Source: Pseudomonas sp. | GTDB lineage: Bacteria > Pseudomonadota > Gammaproteobacteria > Pseudomonadales > Pseudomonadaceae | Assembly: GCF_030698175.1 (NCBI RefSeq) | Contig: NZ_JAUYNT010000006.1 | Location: forward strand, 1-64,000 | Direction: 5' to 3' | Length of the DNA: 64,000 nucleotides | Shown: in pieces, positions 34,118 to 41,955 of the stretch | Layout of the letters: each line of letters starts with the position of its first letter | Position numbering within the stretch: position 1 is the first letter of the stretch | Notes under the pieces: model-generated | What the model was told of the DNA's origin: nothing | The model's input: only the letters and a program-made list of their open reading frames with translations | Databases searched by the model: none | Made by a program: the position numbers and the translations under genes

Positions 34118-34612
34118 ATGCCAGAACAACTCAACCAGCGGATTGAAACTTGCTATCAGCAAGCCGAGGCATTTTTTAAGCGCAGCTTCAACCGGCCGAC
34201 CGTCAGCTTTAAATTACGCGGGCAAAAAGCCGGGGTGGCGCACCTCGACGAAAACCTGCTGCGGTTTAACCCGCAGCTGTATCAAGCCAACCACGCAGAC
34301 TTCCTCAAACAGACGGTCGCCCACGAAGTGGCCCATCTGGTCGCCCATCAGCTGTTTGGCCCACGAATTCAAGCCCACGGTGAGGAGTGGCAGCTGATCA
34401 TGCGCGGCGTCTACGAACTGCCGCCCCATCGTTGCCACAACTATGCCGTAGAGCGCCGCAGCGCAACCCGCTACGTCTACAGCTGCGCCTGCCCGGGCCG
34501 CGACTTCCCCTTCTCCGCCCAGCGCCACACCCTGGTGCGCAAAGGGCGCCGCTACTACTGCCGCAGCTGCAAAGCGACGCTGATATACAGCGGCGAGCAG
34601 CGCAAAGAGTAG
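34118..34612 (+). CDS. sprT: SprT-family zinc metalloprotein
   Basis: 164 aa. The zinc site HEVAHLVAH (about residues 70-78) and a C-terminal zinc ribbon with Cys-x-Cys and YYCRSC are intact, and the length is that of E. coli SprT. The SprT/Spartan fold is a zinc metallopeptidase fold; the substrate of bacterial SprT is not established. GGAG sits six bases before the ATG at 34118. An in-frame ATG at 34094 has no ribosome site. Confidence 0.9.
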   Translation: MPEQLNQRIETCYQQAEAFFKRSFNRPTVSFKLRGQKAGVAHLDENLLRFNPQLYQANHADFLKQTVAHEVAHLVAHQLFGPRIQAHGEEWQLIMRGVYELPPHRCHNYAVERRSATRYVYSCACPGRDFPFSAQRHTLVRKGRRYYCRSCKATLIYSGEQRKE

Positions 34613-34645
34613 CAAAAGCAGCGGCATGCCCTAGCGCTGCAGCGC

Positions 34646-34951
34646 CTATTCGAATACCGGCCGAAAGAAACTGCGCTCATAGCTGAGAATGCACTGAGTG
34701 TCCTGGGCGTACTGAAAGGCCGCCTGGCATTCGGGGTCTTGCATGGAGTCGTGGCGGTATTGTTCGTAGGTGGCCAGGCTGGGAAAAGTGAATAGCGCCA
34801 GGGCGATATTGTTGGCGCCTTCGGATGGCAGAAAGTAGCCGTGGTGCTGGCCGCCAAAGCGCGCGACCAGAGCGATCCACAGTTTTCCGTAGTGCTCGAA
34901 TTCCTTGAGCTTGTTTGGGTCGAGGACATAGCGCAGATAACAAGTGACCAT
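34646..34951 (-). CDS. NIPSNAP family protein
   Basis: 101 aa single-domain NIPSNAP (dimeric alpha/beta barrel) protein: TCYLRYVLDPNKLKEFEHYG at the N-terminus and RHDSMQDPECQAAF near residue 65. The molecular role of bacterial members is not known. GAGAGGG precedes the ATG. It converges on sprT and starts 12 bp after the stop of the next upstream gene on the same strand, suggesting a two-gene operon. Confidence 0.85.
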   Translation of the reverse strand: MVTCYLRYVLDPNKLKEFEHYGKLWIALVARFGGQHHGYFLPSEGANNIALALFTFPSLATYEQYRHDSMQDPECQAAFQYAQDTQCILSYERSFFRPVFE

Positions 34952-34963
34952 AAACCCTCTCGC

Positions 34964-35506
34964 TTATTTAACGACGCTGAAATCCTTACCCCACAACCGC
35001 AGCGATTTCGGCCCTTCCACCGGCCCCTGGAACACGAACTTCTGCCGCACACCGGTCTTCGGTGGCACTGTGACTTCGTCGGGATTATCGATGCCGGGAA
35101 TCAGACTGCTGGAGTAGTCGTCCTGATCGATGGCCAGCAGCGCGCCGTTTTGCCAGAGGTTGATCAGGCGTACGGGCTTGTCGGTGAGGTTTTTAAAACC
35201 GAGCAAGGCGCTGAGGTTTCCTTCGACGGCTTCGACTTTCAGCAGTTTCACCTCGACCTTGCCGTCCAGTTGCTCGAGCTGGGAAATGATCAACGCGCCA
35301 TCGGCGCCCTGGGCCGACTCGCGGCCTTCGGTGACGCCTTCGGAGGCGCCGCCCAGCAGGTTCTTGCCGGCAGAAATCGCCGACGACACTGCAGCCTTGG
35401 CCGATTCCTTGAGGGTGCTGGTCTCGCCCGCCGGTTCTTCGGCGCAGGCCATACCCGCGCTCAATAGCAGCGCCAGCGCCGTGCTCATTCCTGAATGCTT
35501 GCCCAT
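34964..35506 (-). CDS. Periplasmic hypothetical protein
   Basis: 180 aa. A Sec signal peptide (cleavage about after GMACA) is followed by an Ala/Gly/Ser-rich amphipathic stretch and a beta-rich domain (GFKNLTDKPVRLINLWQNGA) that resembles an immunoglobulin-like fold. No known family is recognised. AAGGAGCAAC precedes the ATG. It is probably co-transcribed with the NIPSNAP gene 12 bp downstream. Confidence 0.75.
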   Translation of the reverse strand: MGKHSGMSTALALLLSAGMACAEEPAGETSTLKESAKAAVSSAISAGKNLLGGASEGVTEGRESAQGADGALIISQLEQLDGKVEVKLLKVEAVEGNLSALLGFKNLTDKPVRLINLWQNGALLAIDQDDYSSSLIPGIDNPDEVTVPPKTGVRQKFVFQGPVEGPKSLRLWGKDFSVVK

Positions 35507-35626
35507 GCTTGTTGCTCCTTGTTCTCTGTCGACAGCGGCGTTGTAGCAGGCAGTGTGAAAACTACTGCGCTTTCACAATGCCTGCAGGGCCGCTTTTTTA
35601 GCATAGGCACAGACGGAAAGCAGCCG

Positions 35627-36808
35627 CTAAGTGATCACCTTGCTGGCGCGCAGGTCGGCGATCTGCTCGGCGCTGTACCCCAGCTCCACCAGCACCTCGG
35701 CGGTGTGCGCCCCCACGGGCGCACCTATGTGCCGGAGCGCGGGCAAACCGCTGGAAAATTTGATCGGACAGGCGATTTGCCGTTGCGGGGCTTTACCGAC
35801 CCGCGGCACCTCGACCAGCATCTCGCGGGCCAGTATCTGCGGATGCTCAACCGCCTCCGCCAGCCCCAGCAGCGGCTCGACGCAAGCGTCCAGCGCGGCA
35901 AACACTTCGCGCCAGTCGGCAAAGTCGCGCTGCTCGAACTCCAGCTGAATGTCGCGCTTGAGCGCCTGTTGCTCTTCAGGCTTGGGCGACAGGCCACGGC
36001 TGGCCAATTCCGGTCGGCCAATGGCGGCGCAGAACTGCTGCATAAACTGCGGTTCCAGGCTACCGACCGAGAACCAGCGGCCATCACGGGTGCGGTAGTA
36101 ATCGTAAAAACTGCCGCCATTCAGCGCCTGGTTCTCCATATCAGGTTCCACCCCGCAGGCCAGATAACCGGCACCGGCCATGGCGTGCAGGCTAAAAGCG
36201 CAGTCGCTCATGCTCACATCCACATACTGCCCCTCGCCCGTCACCTGGCGCTGGATGACCGCCGCCAGTAGCCCCATCACCCCGTGCAAAGAGCCTCCGG
36301 CGATGTCGGCGGCCTGAATCCCCAGTGGCAAAGGCCCAGTGTCGCGGCGCCCGGTATAGCTGGCGATGCCAGTCAGGGCCAGGTAGTTGATGTCGTGGCC
36401 GGCGCGGTCCTTGTACGGGCCGGTCTGGCCATAGCCGGTGATCGACACATAAATCAGCCGTGGATTGATCGCCTTAAGCGCGGCGTAACCCAGCCCCAGG
36501 CGCTCCATCACGCCTGGGCGAAATTGCTCCAGCACGATGTCGTAGTCGGCAACCAGCTGCTTGACCAACTCCACCGCCGCTGGCTGTTTGAGGTCCAGGG
36601 CCATGCCACGCTTATTGCGATTGAGGTAAGCGTGACTGGCCGACACACCCGCATCAAAGGGCGGCAACACCCGCACCAAATCCATCCGGGTTGGCGACTC
36701 GATGCGCAGCACCTCGGCACCCATATCAGCCAGCAGCAAAGAGGCAAAAGGCCCCGGCAGCAGGGTGGAGAAATCCAGCACTTTCAGCGAAGACAACGGA
36801 CCTTGCAT
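35627..36808 (-). CDS. CaiB/BaiF CoA-transferase family protein, alpha-methylacyl-CoA racemase-like
   Basis: 393 aa family III protein. The N-terminal VLDFSTLLPGPFASLLLADMGAEV is the CoA-binding start of the family. The segment RAGHDINYLALTGIAS (about 125-140) is typical of alpha-methylacyl-CoA racemases rather than carnitine CoA-transferases. It would interconvert R and S 2-methylacyl-CoA. With the ligase and dehydrogenase upstream it suggests degradation of branched acyl chains. The start at 36808 follows GGAAGTG. A 155-bp duplicate of its 5' end lies just upstream. Confidence 0.85.
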   Translation of the reverse strand: MQGPLSSLKVLDFSTLLPGPFASLLLADMGAEVLRIESPTRMDLVRVLPPFDAGVSASHAYLNRNKRGMALDLKQPAAVELVKQLVADYDIVLEQFRPGVMERLGLGYAALKAINPRLIYVSITGYGQTGPYKDRAGHDINYLALTGIASYTGRRDTGPLPLGIQAADIAGGSLHGVMGLLAAVIQRQVTGEGQYVDVSMSDCAFSLHAMAGAGYLACGVEPDMENQALNGGSFYDYYRTRDGRWFSVGSLEPQFMQQFCAAIGRPELASRGLSPKPEEQQALKRDIQLEFEQRDFADWREVFAALDACVEPLLGLAEAVEHPQILAREMLVEVPRVGKAPQRQIACPIKFSSGLPALRHIGAPVGAHTAEVLVELGYSAEQIADLRASKVIT

Positions 36809-37029
36809 CAATACACTTCCTTTCAGGTTTGCCAATACCGGGATTGACGCGCCGGCAGCACATCCTCGGCCAGCATATTGTCAGCCAGCAATAAAGAGGC
36901 AAAAGGCCCCGGCAACAGAGTGGAGAAATCCAGCACTTTTAGCGATGACAGCGGACCTTGCATCAACAGGCTTCCTTTCAGGTTTCCCAATACAGCGGCT
37001 GACGCGCCGGCAGCGCGGCGACTAATGCG
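36720..37029. repeat. 155-bp tandem duplication at the ligase-racemase junction
   Basis: Matching blocks lie 155 bp apart: GAGGCAAAAG at 36741 and 36896, the start codon at 36806-36808 and 36961-36963, and CGCGCCGGCAGC near 36858 and 37013. The unit holds the last codons of the ligase and the first 30 or so of the racemase. The upstream copy has substitutions and cannot encode a full protein. It creates a second start with a ribosome site at 36963. Confidence 0.85.
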
Positions 37030-38618
37030 GCGTAGCGCGCTTCCAGCACATTGCGGCGAATTTTCATGGTCGGCGTCATGCAGCCGTTGTCCACTGTCCA
37101 GGGCTCGCGCACCAAAACAAAATGGCTGATCCGCTCGTGGGGTTGCAGTTGGGTATTGAGGTGCGCCAGGGTCGCCTGCAAATCGGCGCCAACTTGACCA
37201 GCGGGTAGCAACCGCGCTGCCGGTGACAGTTCGATCAGCGCCAACGGCTGATCGAGATTGCTGCCCATCAAGCAGACCTGTTCGACGTGACTGTTCTTGG
37301 CAATCTCCCCCTCAATCGGCGCCGGCGCCACGTACTTGCCTTTAGTGGTTTTAAAGATGTCTTTAACCCGCCCGGTGATGCGCAAGTAGCCATCGCTGTC
37401 CAGCTCGCCCTTGTCGCCGGTGTGCAGCCAGCCGTCCTGTAGCGCTTCGGCGGTTTTCTCCGGTTCCAGGTAATAACCGAGCATCAGGGTCGGGCTGCGA
37501 AACAGGATCTCGCCACTCTCGGCGATGCGCACCTCCAGCCCGCGCATCGCCCGGCCCACGGTACCAAAACGCACTTGCCCGGGCCGATTGAAGCAGCCAT
37601 AGGCGACGTTTTCGCTCATCCCGTAACCTTCACAGAGGGTCAGGCCGATAGCTTGATACCAGTCGAGCAGCCCGCGGGAAATCGCCGCGGCGCCGGAGAT
37701 CATGATGCGCGCCTGATCCAGGCCCAGGCCGCGACGGATTTTGCGCGCCACCAGCCAGCCCAACAGCGGGATACGCAGCAGCCGCGTCAGTTTTGCCTGT
37801 GGCAGCTTCTCCAGCACTCCTTGCTGAAAGCGCGTCCACAGTCGTGGCACGGCGAAAAACACCGTTGGCCGCACGTGGCGCAGATCGCTGGCAAAGGTCT
37901 CCATCGACTCGACAAAGGCCACCGGCGCGCCGCAATACAGGCTGTTGAACTCGACCATAAAGCGCTCGGCCACATGGGACAGCGGCAGAAAAGAGAAGAA
38001 CCTGTCCTGCGGGCTCATGTGCATTTCCGCGCAGGCGTTAGCCGCAGTAAATGCCATGGCGTGCACCGAAAGCATCACCCCTTTGGGATTGCCGGTGGTG
38101 CCAGAGGTATACACCAGCGTTAGCAATTGCTCGGGCTGCTGCTCTGCCGCCGTTTGCAGCGGCTCGTGCATGGCCAATAAAGCGTGCCAGTCATGGGCGC
38201 AGGCCAAGGTCGGGTACGGCAAGGCAATGCGGGTCAGCTGCGGGCCAATTCCAACCTCCAGCTTGTCGGCATCATCGAGTTTACCGAGCAGGATCACCTT
38301 GCACTGCGCATGGTCCAGCACATAGGCGATGCTCTCGGCGGTTTGCAGCGGATACAGCGGCACACTGACCAGGCCGGCCATCATGATCGCCAGATCACAG
38401 ATAAACCACTCGGCGCAGTTCTTCGACAGCAGCGCCACCCGATCACCCGGTGCGCAACCCAGCGCCAGCAAGGCACTGGCCAAACGCCGGGCCTGGTCAT
38501 CGACCTGACGCCAGGTCAAGTCGTGCCACTGGCCATTAATCGGCTGACGCAGCCAGACCGCGTCGGGTTGCACAGCCAGCCAATGGGCAAACTGTTGTAA
38601 CGGCAGTTGAACTTTCAT
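36978..38618 (-). CDS. AMP-dependent acyl-CoA synthetase (fatty acid/branched acid ligase)
   Basis: 546 aa ANL-superfamily enzyme. YTSGTTGNPKGVML (about residue 180), the motif EGYGMSENV and the adenylate motif HTGDKGELD are intact. It activates a carboxylic acid to acyl-CoA; the length fits a long-chain or related ligase. AGGAGCGGGC precedes the ATG at 38618. It lies 57 bp after the acyl-CoA dehydrogenase and before the racemase. The substrate is not clear. Confidence 0.88.
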   Translation of the reverse strand: MKVQLPLQQFAHWLAVQPDAVWLRQPINGQWHDLTWRQVDDQARRLASALLALGCAPGDRVALLSKNCAEWFICDLAIMMAGLVSVPLYPLQTAESIAYVLDHAQCKVILLGKLDDADKLEVGIGPQLTRIALPYPTLACAHDWHALLAMHEPLQTAAEQQPEQLLTLVYTSGTTGNPKGVMLSVHAMAFTAANACAEMHMSPQDRFFSFLPLSHVAERFMVEFNSLYCGAPVAFVESMETFASDLRHVRPTVFFAVPRLWTRFQQGVLEKLPQAKLTRLLRIPLLGWLVARKIRRGLGLDQARIMISGAAAISRGLLDWYQAIGLTLCEGYGMSENVAYGCFNRPGQVRFGTVGRAMRGLEVRIAESGEILFRSPTLMLGYYLEPEKTAEALQDGWLHTGDKGELDSDGYLRITGRVKDIFKTTKGKYVAPAPIEGEIAKNSHVEQVCLMGSNLDQPLALIELSPAARLLPAGQVGADLQATLAHLNTQLQPHERISHFVLVREPWTVDNGCMTPTMKIRRNVLEARYAALVAALPARQPLYWET

Positions 38619-38675
38619 GCCCGCTCCTGTTGTTGTTATGTGGCGGTGTCGCAAGAATTGTCAGGGCCGCGCCAA

Positions 38676-39815
38676 TCAGAGTTTCATGCCGCGGCTGATG
38701 ATCTCTTTCATGATTTCCGAAGTGCCGGCGAAGATCCGTTGAATCCGCGCATTCGCGTACATCTTGCAGATCGGGTACTCCCACATATAACCCCAACCGC
38801 CGTGCAGTTGCACGCCCTCATCAACCACCTTGCCGAGCAGTTCGGTGGTAAAGAGTTTGGCCTCTGCGGCGACTTCCGGGGTGAGTTTTTTCTGGTTGTG
38901 ATCCATCACGCAGCGGTCGACAAACACCTGGGCCACGTCGATCTGGGTGCGCATCTCGGCCAGCTTGAAGCGGGTGTTCTGGAAGTGCGAAATCGGCCGA
39001 TCGAAGGCCTTGCGCTCCTTGACGTACTCGATGGTCACCTGCAACGCCGCCTCGGCGCCGCCAACCGCGCCACAGGCGTTGGTCAGGCGTTCCTGGGCGA
39101 GCATGCTCATCAGGTAGAAGAAGCCTCCCTTGGCGTCGCCCAGCACGTTGGTCTTCGGCACTTTGACGTTAGTGAAGAACAGTTCGGCGGTGTCCTGGCT
39201 CTTCATACCGAGCTTTTTCAGCGGCGTGCCACGCTCGAAACCGGCCATCCCGCGCTCCACCAGAAACAGCCCCATGGCGTGCTTATTGGCCGGATCGGTC
39301 TTGGCTGCGACTATCACCAGATCGGCCAGAATGCCGTTGGAGATAAACACCTTGGAGCCGTTCAGCTCATAGTGATCGCCCTTGTCCACCGCCGTGGTGC
39401 GCATCCCGGCCAAGTCTGAGCCGGCGCTCGGCTCGGTCATGGCCACGGCGAGGATGATCTCGCCGCTGATAATGCCCGGCAAGAAGCGCGCTTTCTGCTC
39501 GGGGTTGCCGTATTCGGTGATATAGGGGCCGCAGAGCGCCGAGTGCAGCGGCAACATAAAGCCCGCCTCATTAATGTTGGCCAACTCCTCGCACATGATC
39601 TGCTCGTAGCGAAAATCCTTCAGGCCGCTGCCACCGTATTCCTCATCGGCCCAGGGCAGCAGAAAGCCCATCTCGCCGGCCTTCTTCCACACTTCGCGGC
39701 TGACCACCCCGGCCTCTTCCCAGGCGTCTTGATGCGGCACCACTTCCTTTTGCAGAAAGGCGCGGAACGATTCGCGGAACATGTTGTGTTCGGTTTCGAA
39801 GTGAATGCGTTGCAT
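38676..39815 (-). CDS. Acyl-CoA dehydrogenase
   Basis: 379 aa FAD enzyme. AVAMTEPSAGSDLAGMRT (FAD/substrate signature) and the catalytic glutamate in RIQRIFAGTSEIMKEII near the C-terminus are intact. It oxidises acyl-CoA to trans-2-enoyl-CoA and passes electrons to ETF. The start at 39815 (MQRIHFETEHNMFR) has AGGAG upstream; the frame to 39881 is unsupported. It is the first gene of the ligase/racemase cluster. Confidence 0.92.
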   Translation of the reverse strand: MQRIHFETEHNMFRESFRAFLQKEVVPHQDAWEEAGVVSREVWKKAGEMGFLLPWADEEYGGSGLKDFRYEQIMCEELANINEAGFMLPLHSALCGPYITEYGNPEQKARFLPGIISGEIILAVAMTEPSAGSDLAGMRTTAVDKGDHYELNGSKVFISNGILADLVIVAAKTDPANKHAMGLFLVERGMAGFERGTPLKKLGMKSQDTAELFFTNVKVPKTNVLGDAKGGFFYLMSMLAQERLTNACGAVGGAEAALQVTIEYVKERKAFDRPISHFQNTRFKLAEMRTQIDVAQVFVDRCVMDHNQKKLTPEVAAEAKLFTTELLGKVVDEGVQLHGGWGYMWEYPICKMYANARIQRIFAGTSEIMKEIISRGMKL

Positions 39816-39931
39816 GGAAGGCAGCTCCTGGCAGGGTTGAGGCGTCCCTGCAGAGTAGGCGGCGTGGCCGCCAAGGCTCAATGACCCATATGCTCAGGTG
39901 CGGTTGACCCAATCGATCAAACTGCAGGCAC

Positions 39932-39966
39932 AAAAAAGCCCGTCACCGCAAAGGCGGTGACGGGCT
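39932..39966 (-). terminator. Terminator of dctA
   Basis: A 13-bp stem (39937-39949 with 39954-39966, AGCCCGTCACCGC) is followed on the minus strand by six T. It lies 20 bp after the dctA stop. Confidence 0.9.
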
Positions 39967-39985
39967 GCTTAAACCGGCTTCAGCT

Positions 39986-41284
39986 TCAAGCCAAGCTGCG
40001 AGTCGCCTGGGGCACACTCACCGGCGCCGGGCCGTTGCCCAACTCGGTTTGCAGCGTGTCTTCGTCCAACTGCTTGCACCACTTAGCGACCACCACAGTG
40101 GCTACGCCATTGCCGATCAGATTGGTCAGGGCACGGGCTTCGGACATGAAGCGGTCGATGCCCAAAATCAGCGCCAGACCGGCCACCGGCAAAGTGCCGA
40201 CTGCCGAGAGGGTCGCCGCCAGCACGATAAAGCCGCTGCCGGTCACCCCCGCCGCGCCTTTGGAGGCGATCAGCAACACCGCCAACAAGGTCATCTGGTC
40301 GACCAAGCCCATGGGCGTGTCGGTGGCTTGGGCGATAAACACTGCGGCCATGGTCAGGTAAATAGAAGTACCGTCGAGGTTGAAGGAGTAGCCGGTGGGA
40401 ATCACCAAGCCGACCACCGACTTGTCGCAACCGAGCTTTTCCATCTTGCGCAGCATGTTCGGCAAAGCCGACTCGGACGACGAGGTGCCCAGCACAATCA
40501 TCAACTCTTCGCGGATATAACGGATAAACCGCAGGATGCTGAAGCCATGAGCCCGGGCAATGCCGCCCAGCACCACCAGTACAAACAGGATGCAGGTGAT
40601 ATAGAAGCACAGCATCAACTGGCCCAGTTGCACCAGGGAACCGACGCCATACTGGCCGATGGTAAAGGCCATGGCACCGAAGGCACCCAACGGCGCGACC
40701 TTCATGATCATGCCGATGATGTTGAACATCACCTGGGCGATCCGGTCGATAAATTCCAACACCGGGCGGCCGTAGTCACCCATACGGTGCAGGGCAAAAC
40801 CGAACATCAGCGAGAACATCAGCACCTGCAAAATGTCGCCGGTGGCGAAGGCGCCAACCACGGTGCTCGGGATAATGTTGAGGAAAAAGCCGATGGTGCT
40901 CTGCTGCGCGCCGGCCTGGGTGTAAGCCGCGATGCCGGCGGTGTTGAGGGTCGCCACATCCACGTGCATGCCGGCACCCGGCTGGGCGATATTGACCACT
41001 AGCAAACCGATCACCAGTGCCACGCTGGACACCACTTCGAAATACAACAGCGCCAGGCCGCCGGTCTTGCCGACCGCCTTCATGTTTTGCATGCCGGCGA
41101 TGCCGCTGACCACGGTGCAGAAGATAATCGGCGCGATGGCCATCTTGATCAGCTTGACGAAACCATCACCGAGCGGCTTCAACGCCACCCCGGCTTGCGG
41201 ATAGAAATGGCCAATGGCAACGCCCAGAGCGATGGCCACCAGCACTTGCACGTACAGACTTCTGTAGAAGGGTTTGCGGGTCAT
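39986..41284 (-). CDS. dctA: C4-dicarboxylate transporter DctA
   Basis: 432 aa DAACS-family symporter. The serine-rich [12 protein letters not shown] (about residue 268) and [16 protein letters not shown] (about 345) re-entrant and substrate-binding motifs are intact; eight helices are expected. It takes up succinate, fumarate and malate with Na+ or H+ in the inner membrane. The start at 41284 ([13 protein letters not shown]) follows GAGGAACC. Expression is expected from a sigma-54 promoter about 125 bp upstream under DctB/DctD. Confidence 0.95.
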   Translation of the reverse strand: MTRKPFYRSLYVQVLVAIALGVAIGHFYPQAGVALKPLGDGFVKLIKMAIAPIIFCTVVSGIAGMQNMKAVGKTGGLALLYFEVVSSVALVIGLLVVNIAQPGAGMHVDVATLNTAGIAAYTQAGAQQSTIGFFLNIIPSTVVGAFATGDILQVLMFSLMFGFALHRMGDYGRPVLEFIDRIAQVMFNIIGMIMKVAPLGAFGAMAFTIGQYGVGSLVQLGQLMLCFYITCILFVLVVLGGIARAHGFSILRFIRYIREELMIVLGTSSSESALPNMLRKMEKLGCDKSVVGLVIPTGYSFNLDGTSIYLTMAAVFIAQATDTPMGLVDQMTLLAVLLIASKGAAGVTGSGFIVLAATLSAVGTLPVAGLALILGIDRFMSEARALTNLIGNGVATVVVAKWCKQLDEDTLQTELGNGPAPVSVPQATRSLA

Positions 41285-41408
41285 GGCAGGTTCCTCAAAA
41301 GAGCGCACAGCACCATCCATCGATGCCTGCGCCAACGCAGCGCTAACTCTCCTGAGCCTGGAGAGATTTATTTTTCACTCGCGTTTAACGCCAGCTTGCT
41401 AGACCTAT

Positions 41409-41424
41409 CGCAAGCCCTATGCCA
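41409..41424 (-). promoter_or_regulatory. Sigma-54 promoter of dctA
   Basis: On the minus strand TGGCATAGGGCTTGCG matches the -24/-12 consensus TGGCACG-N4-TTGCW with correct spacing. It places transcription start near 41398, about 114 bp before the dctA ATG. DctA in Pseudomonas is RpoN-dependent. Confidence 0.75.
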
Positions 41425-41497
41425 GCCCCTTAAATAAAATTAAATCCTTTAAATACAAATACTTATAAATAATCACTCGCCATAACCCGGACTGTTC

Positions 41498-41535
41498 TGG
41501 CGGATAGCCGCCAAGCCCTAGGCGGCTATCCGCCA
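41498..41535. promoter_or_regulatory. Candidate DctD enhancer (perfect inverted repeat)
   Basis: A 15-bp perfect inverted repeat TGGCGGATAGCCGCC (41498-41512) with its complement (41521-41535) around 8 bases. It lies 100-140 bp upstream of the predicted sigma-54 start. That is the usual place for a binding site of an NtrC-type activator such as DctD. Confidence 0.6.
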
Positions 41536-41658
41536 AACACCGAGACCCGCCGCCCAGCCGCCCGAGCGCGGCCGCGCCAACCGACTTGTGGGCGCGCCGC
41601 CGCTGGGCCTAACATCGTTCAAGAACCGCGACTTAAGCGTCGGCCAGAGCCTATATTT

Positions 41659-41851
41659 ATGGATCTGTACGCGTTAGCGGTTGAAAGTGCTTTTGCTTCG
41701 TAGGGTGTGGTTAGCCGCAGGCGTAACCCACCATTTTTGCGACGATTAACCGGATTCCTATTTGGGTTTCGCCGTATCCGTTGGTGCGTTACGCCGCTAC
41801 GCGGCTAACACACCCTACAAAAGCGAAGCCACCACTAACGAGTACATAGCC
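41659..41851. mobile_element. MITE-like element B, copy 2 (upstream of dctB)
   Basis: About 195 bp. Its ends resemble those of element B at 22059-22377 (left GGATCTGTACGCGTTAGCGG; right, as complement, GGCTATGTACTCGTTAG). Internal inverted GTAGGGTG / CACCCTAC and TTAGCCGC / GCGGCTAA blocks also match. It is more diverged than copy 1. It lies between the dctA control region and dctB. Confidence 0.55.
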
Positions 41852-41955
41852 TTATTTATGGGTTGGACGTAGGCCCTGTGCCACTGACTGGCAGACGCTT
41901 CGTTGCACGTCAGTGCCCAGCCAATAACCGGCAAAAACCATTCAGGAGGCATTAC

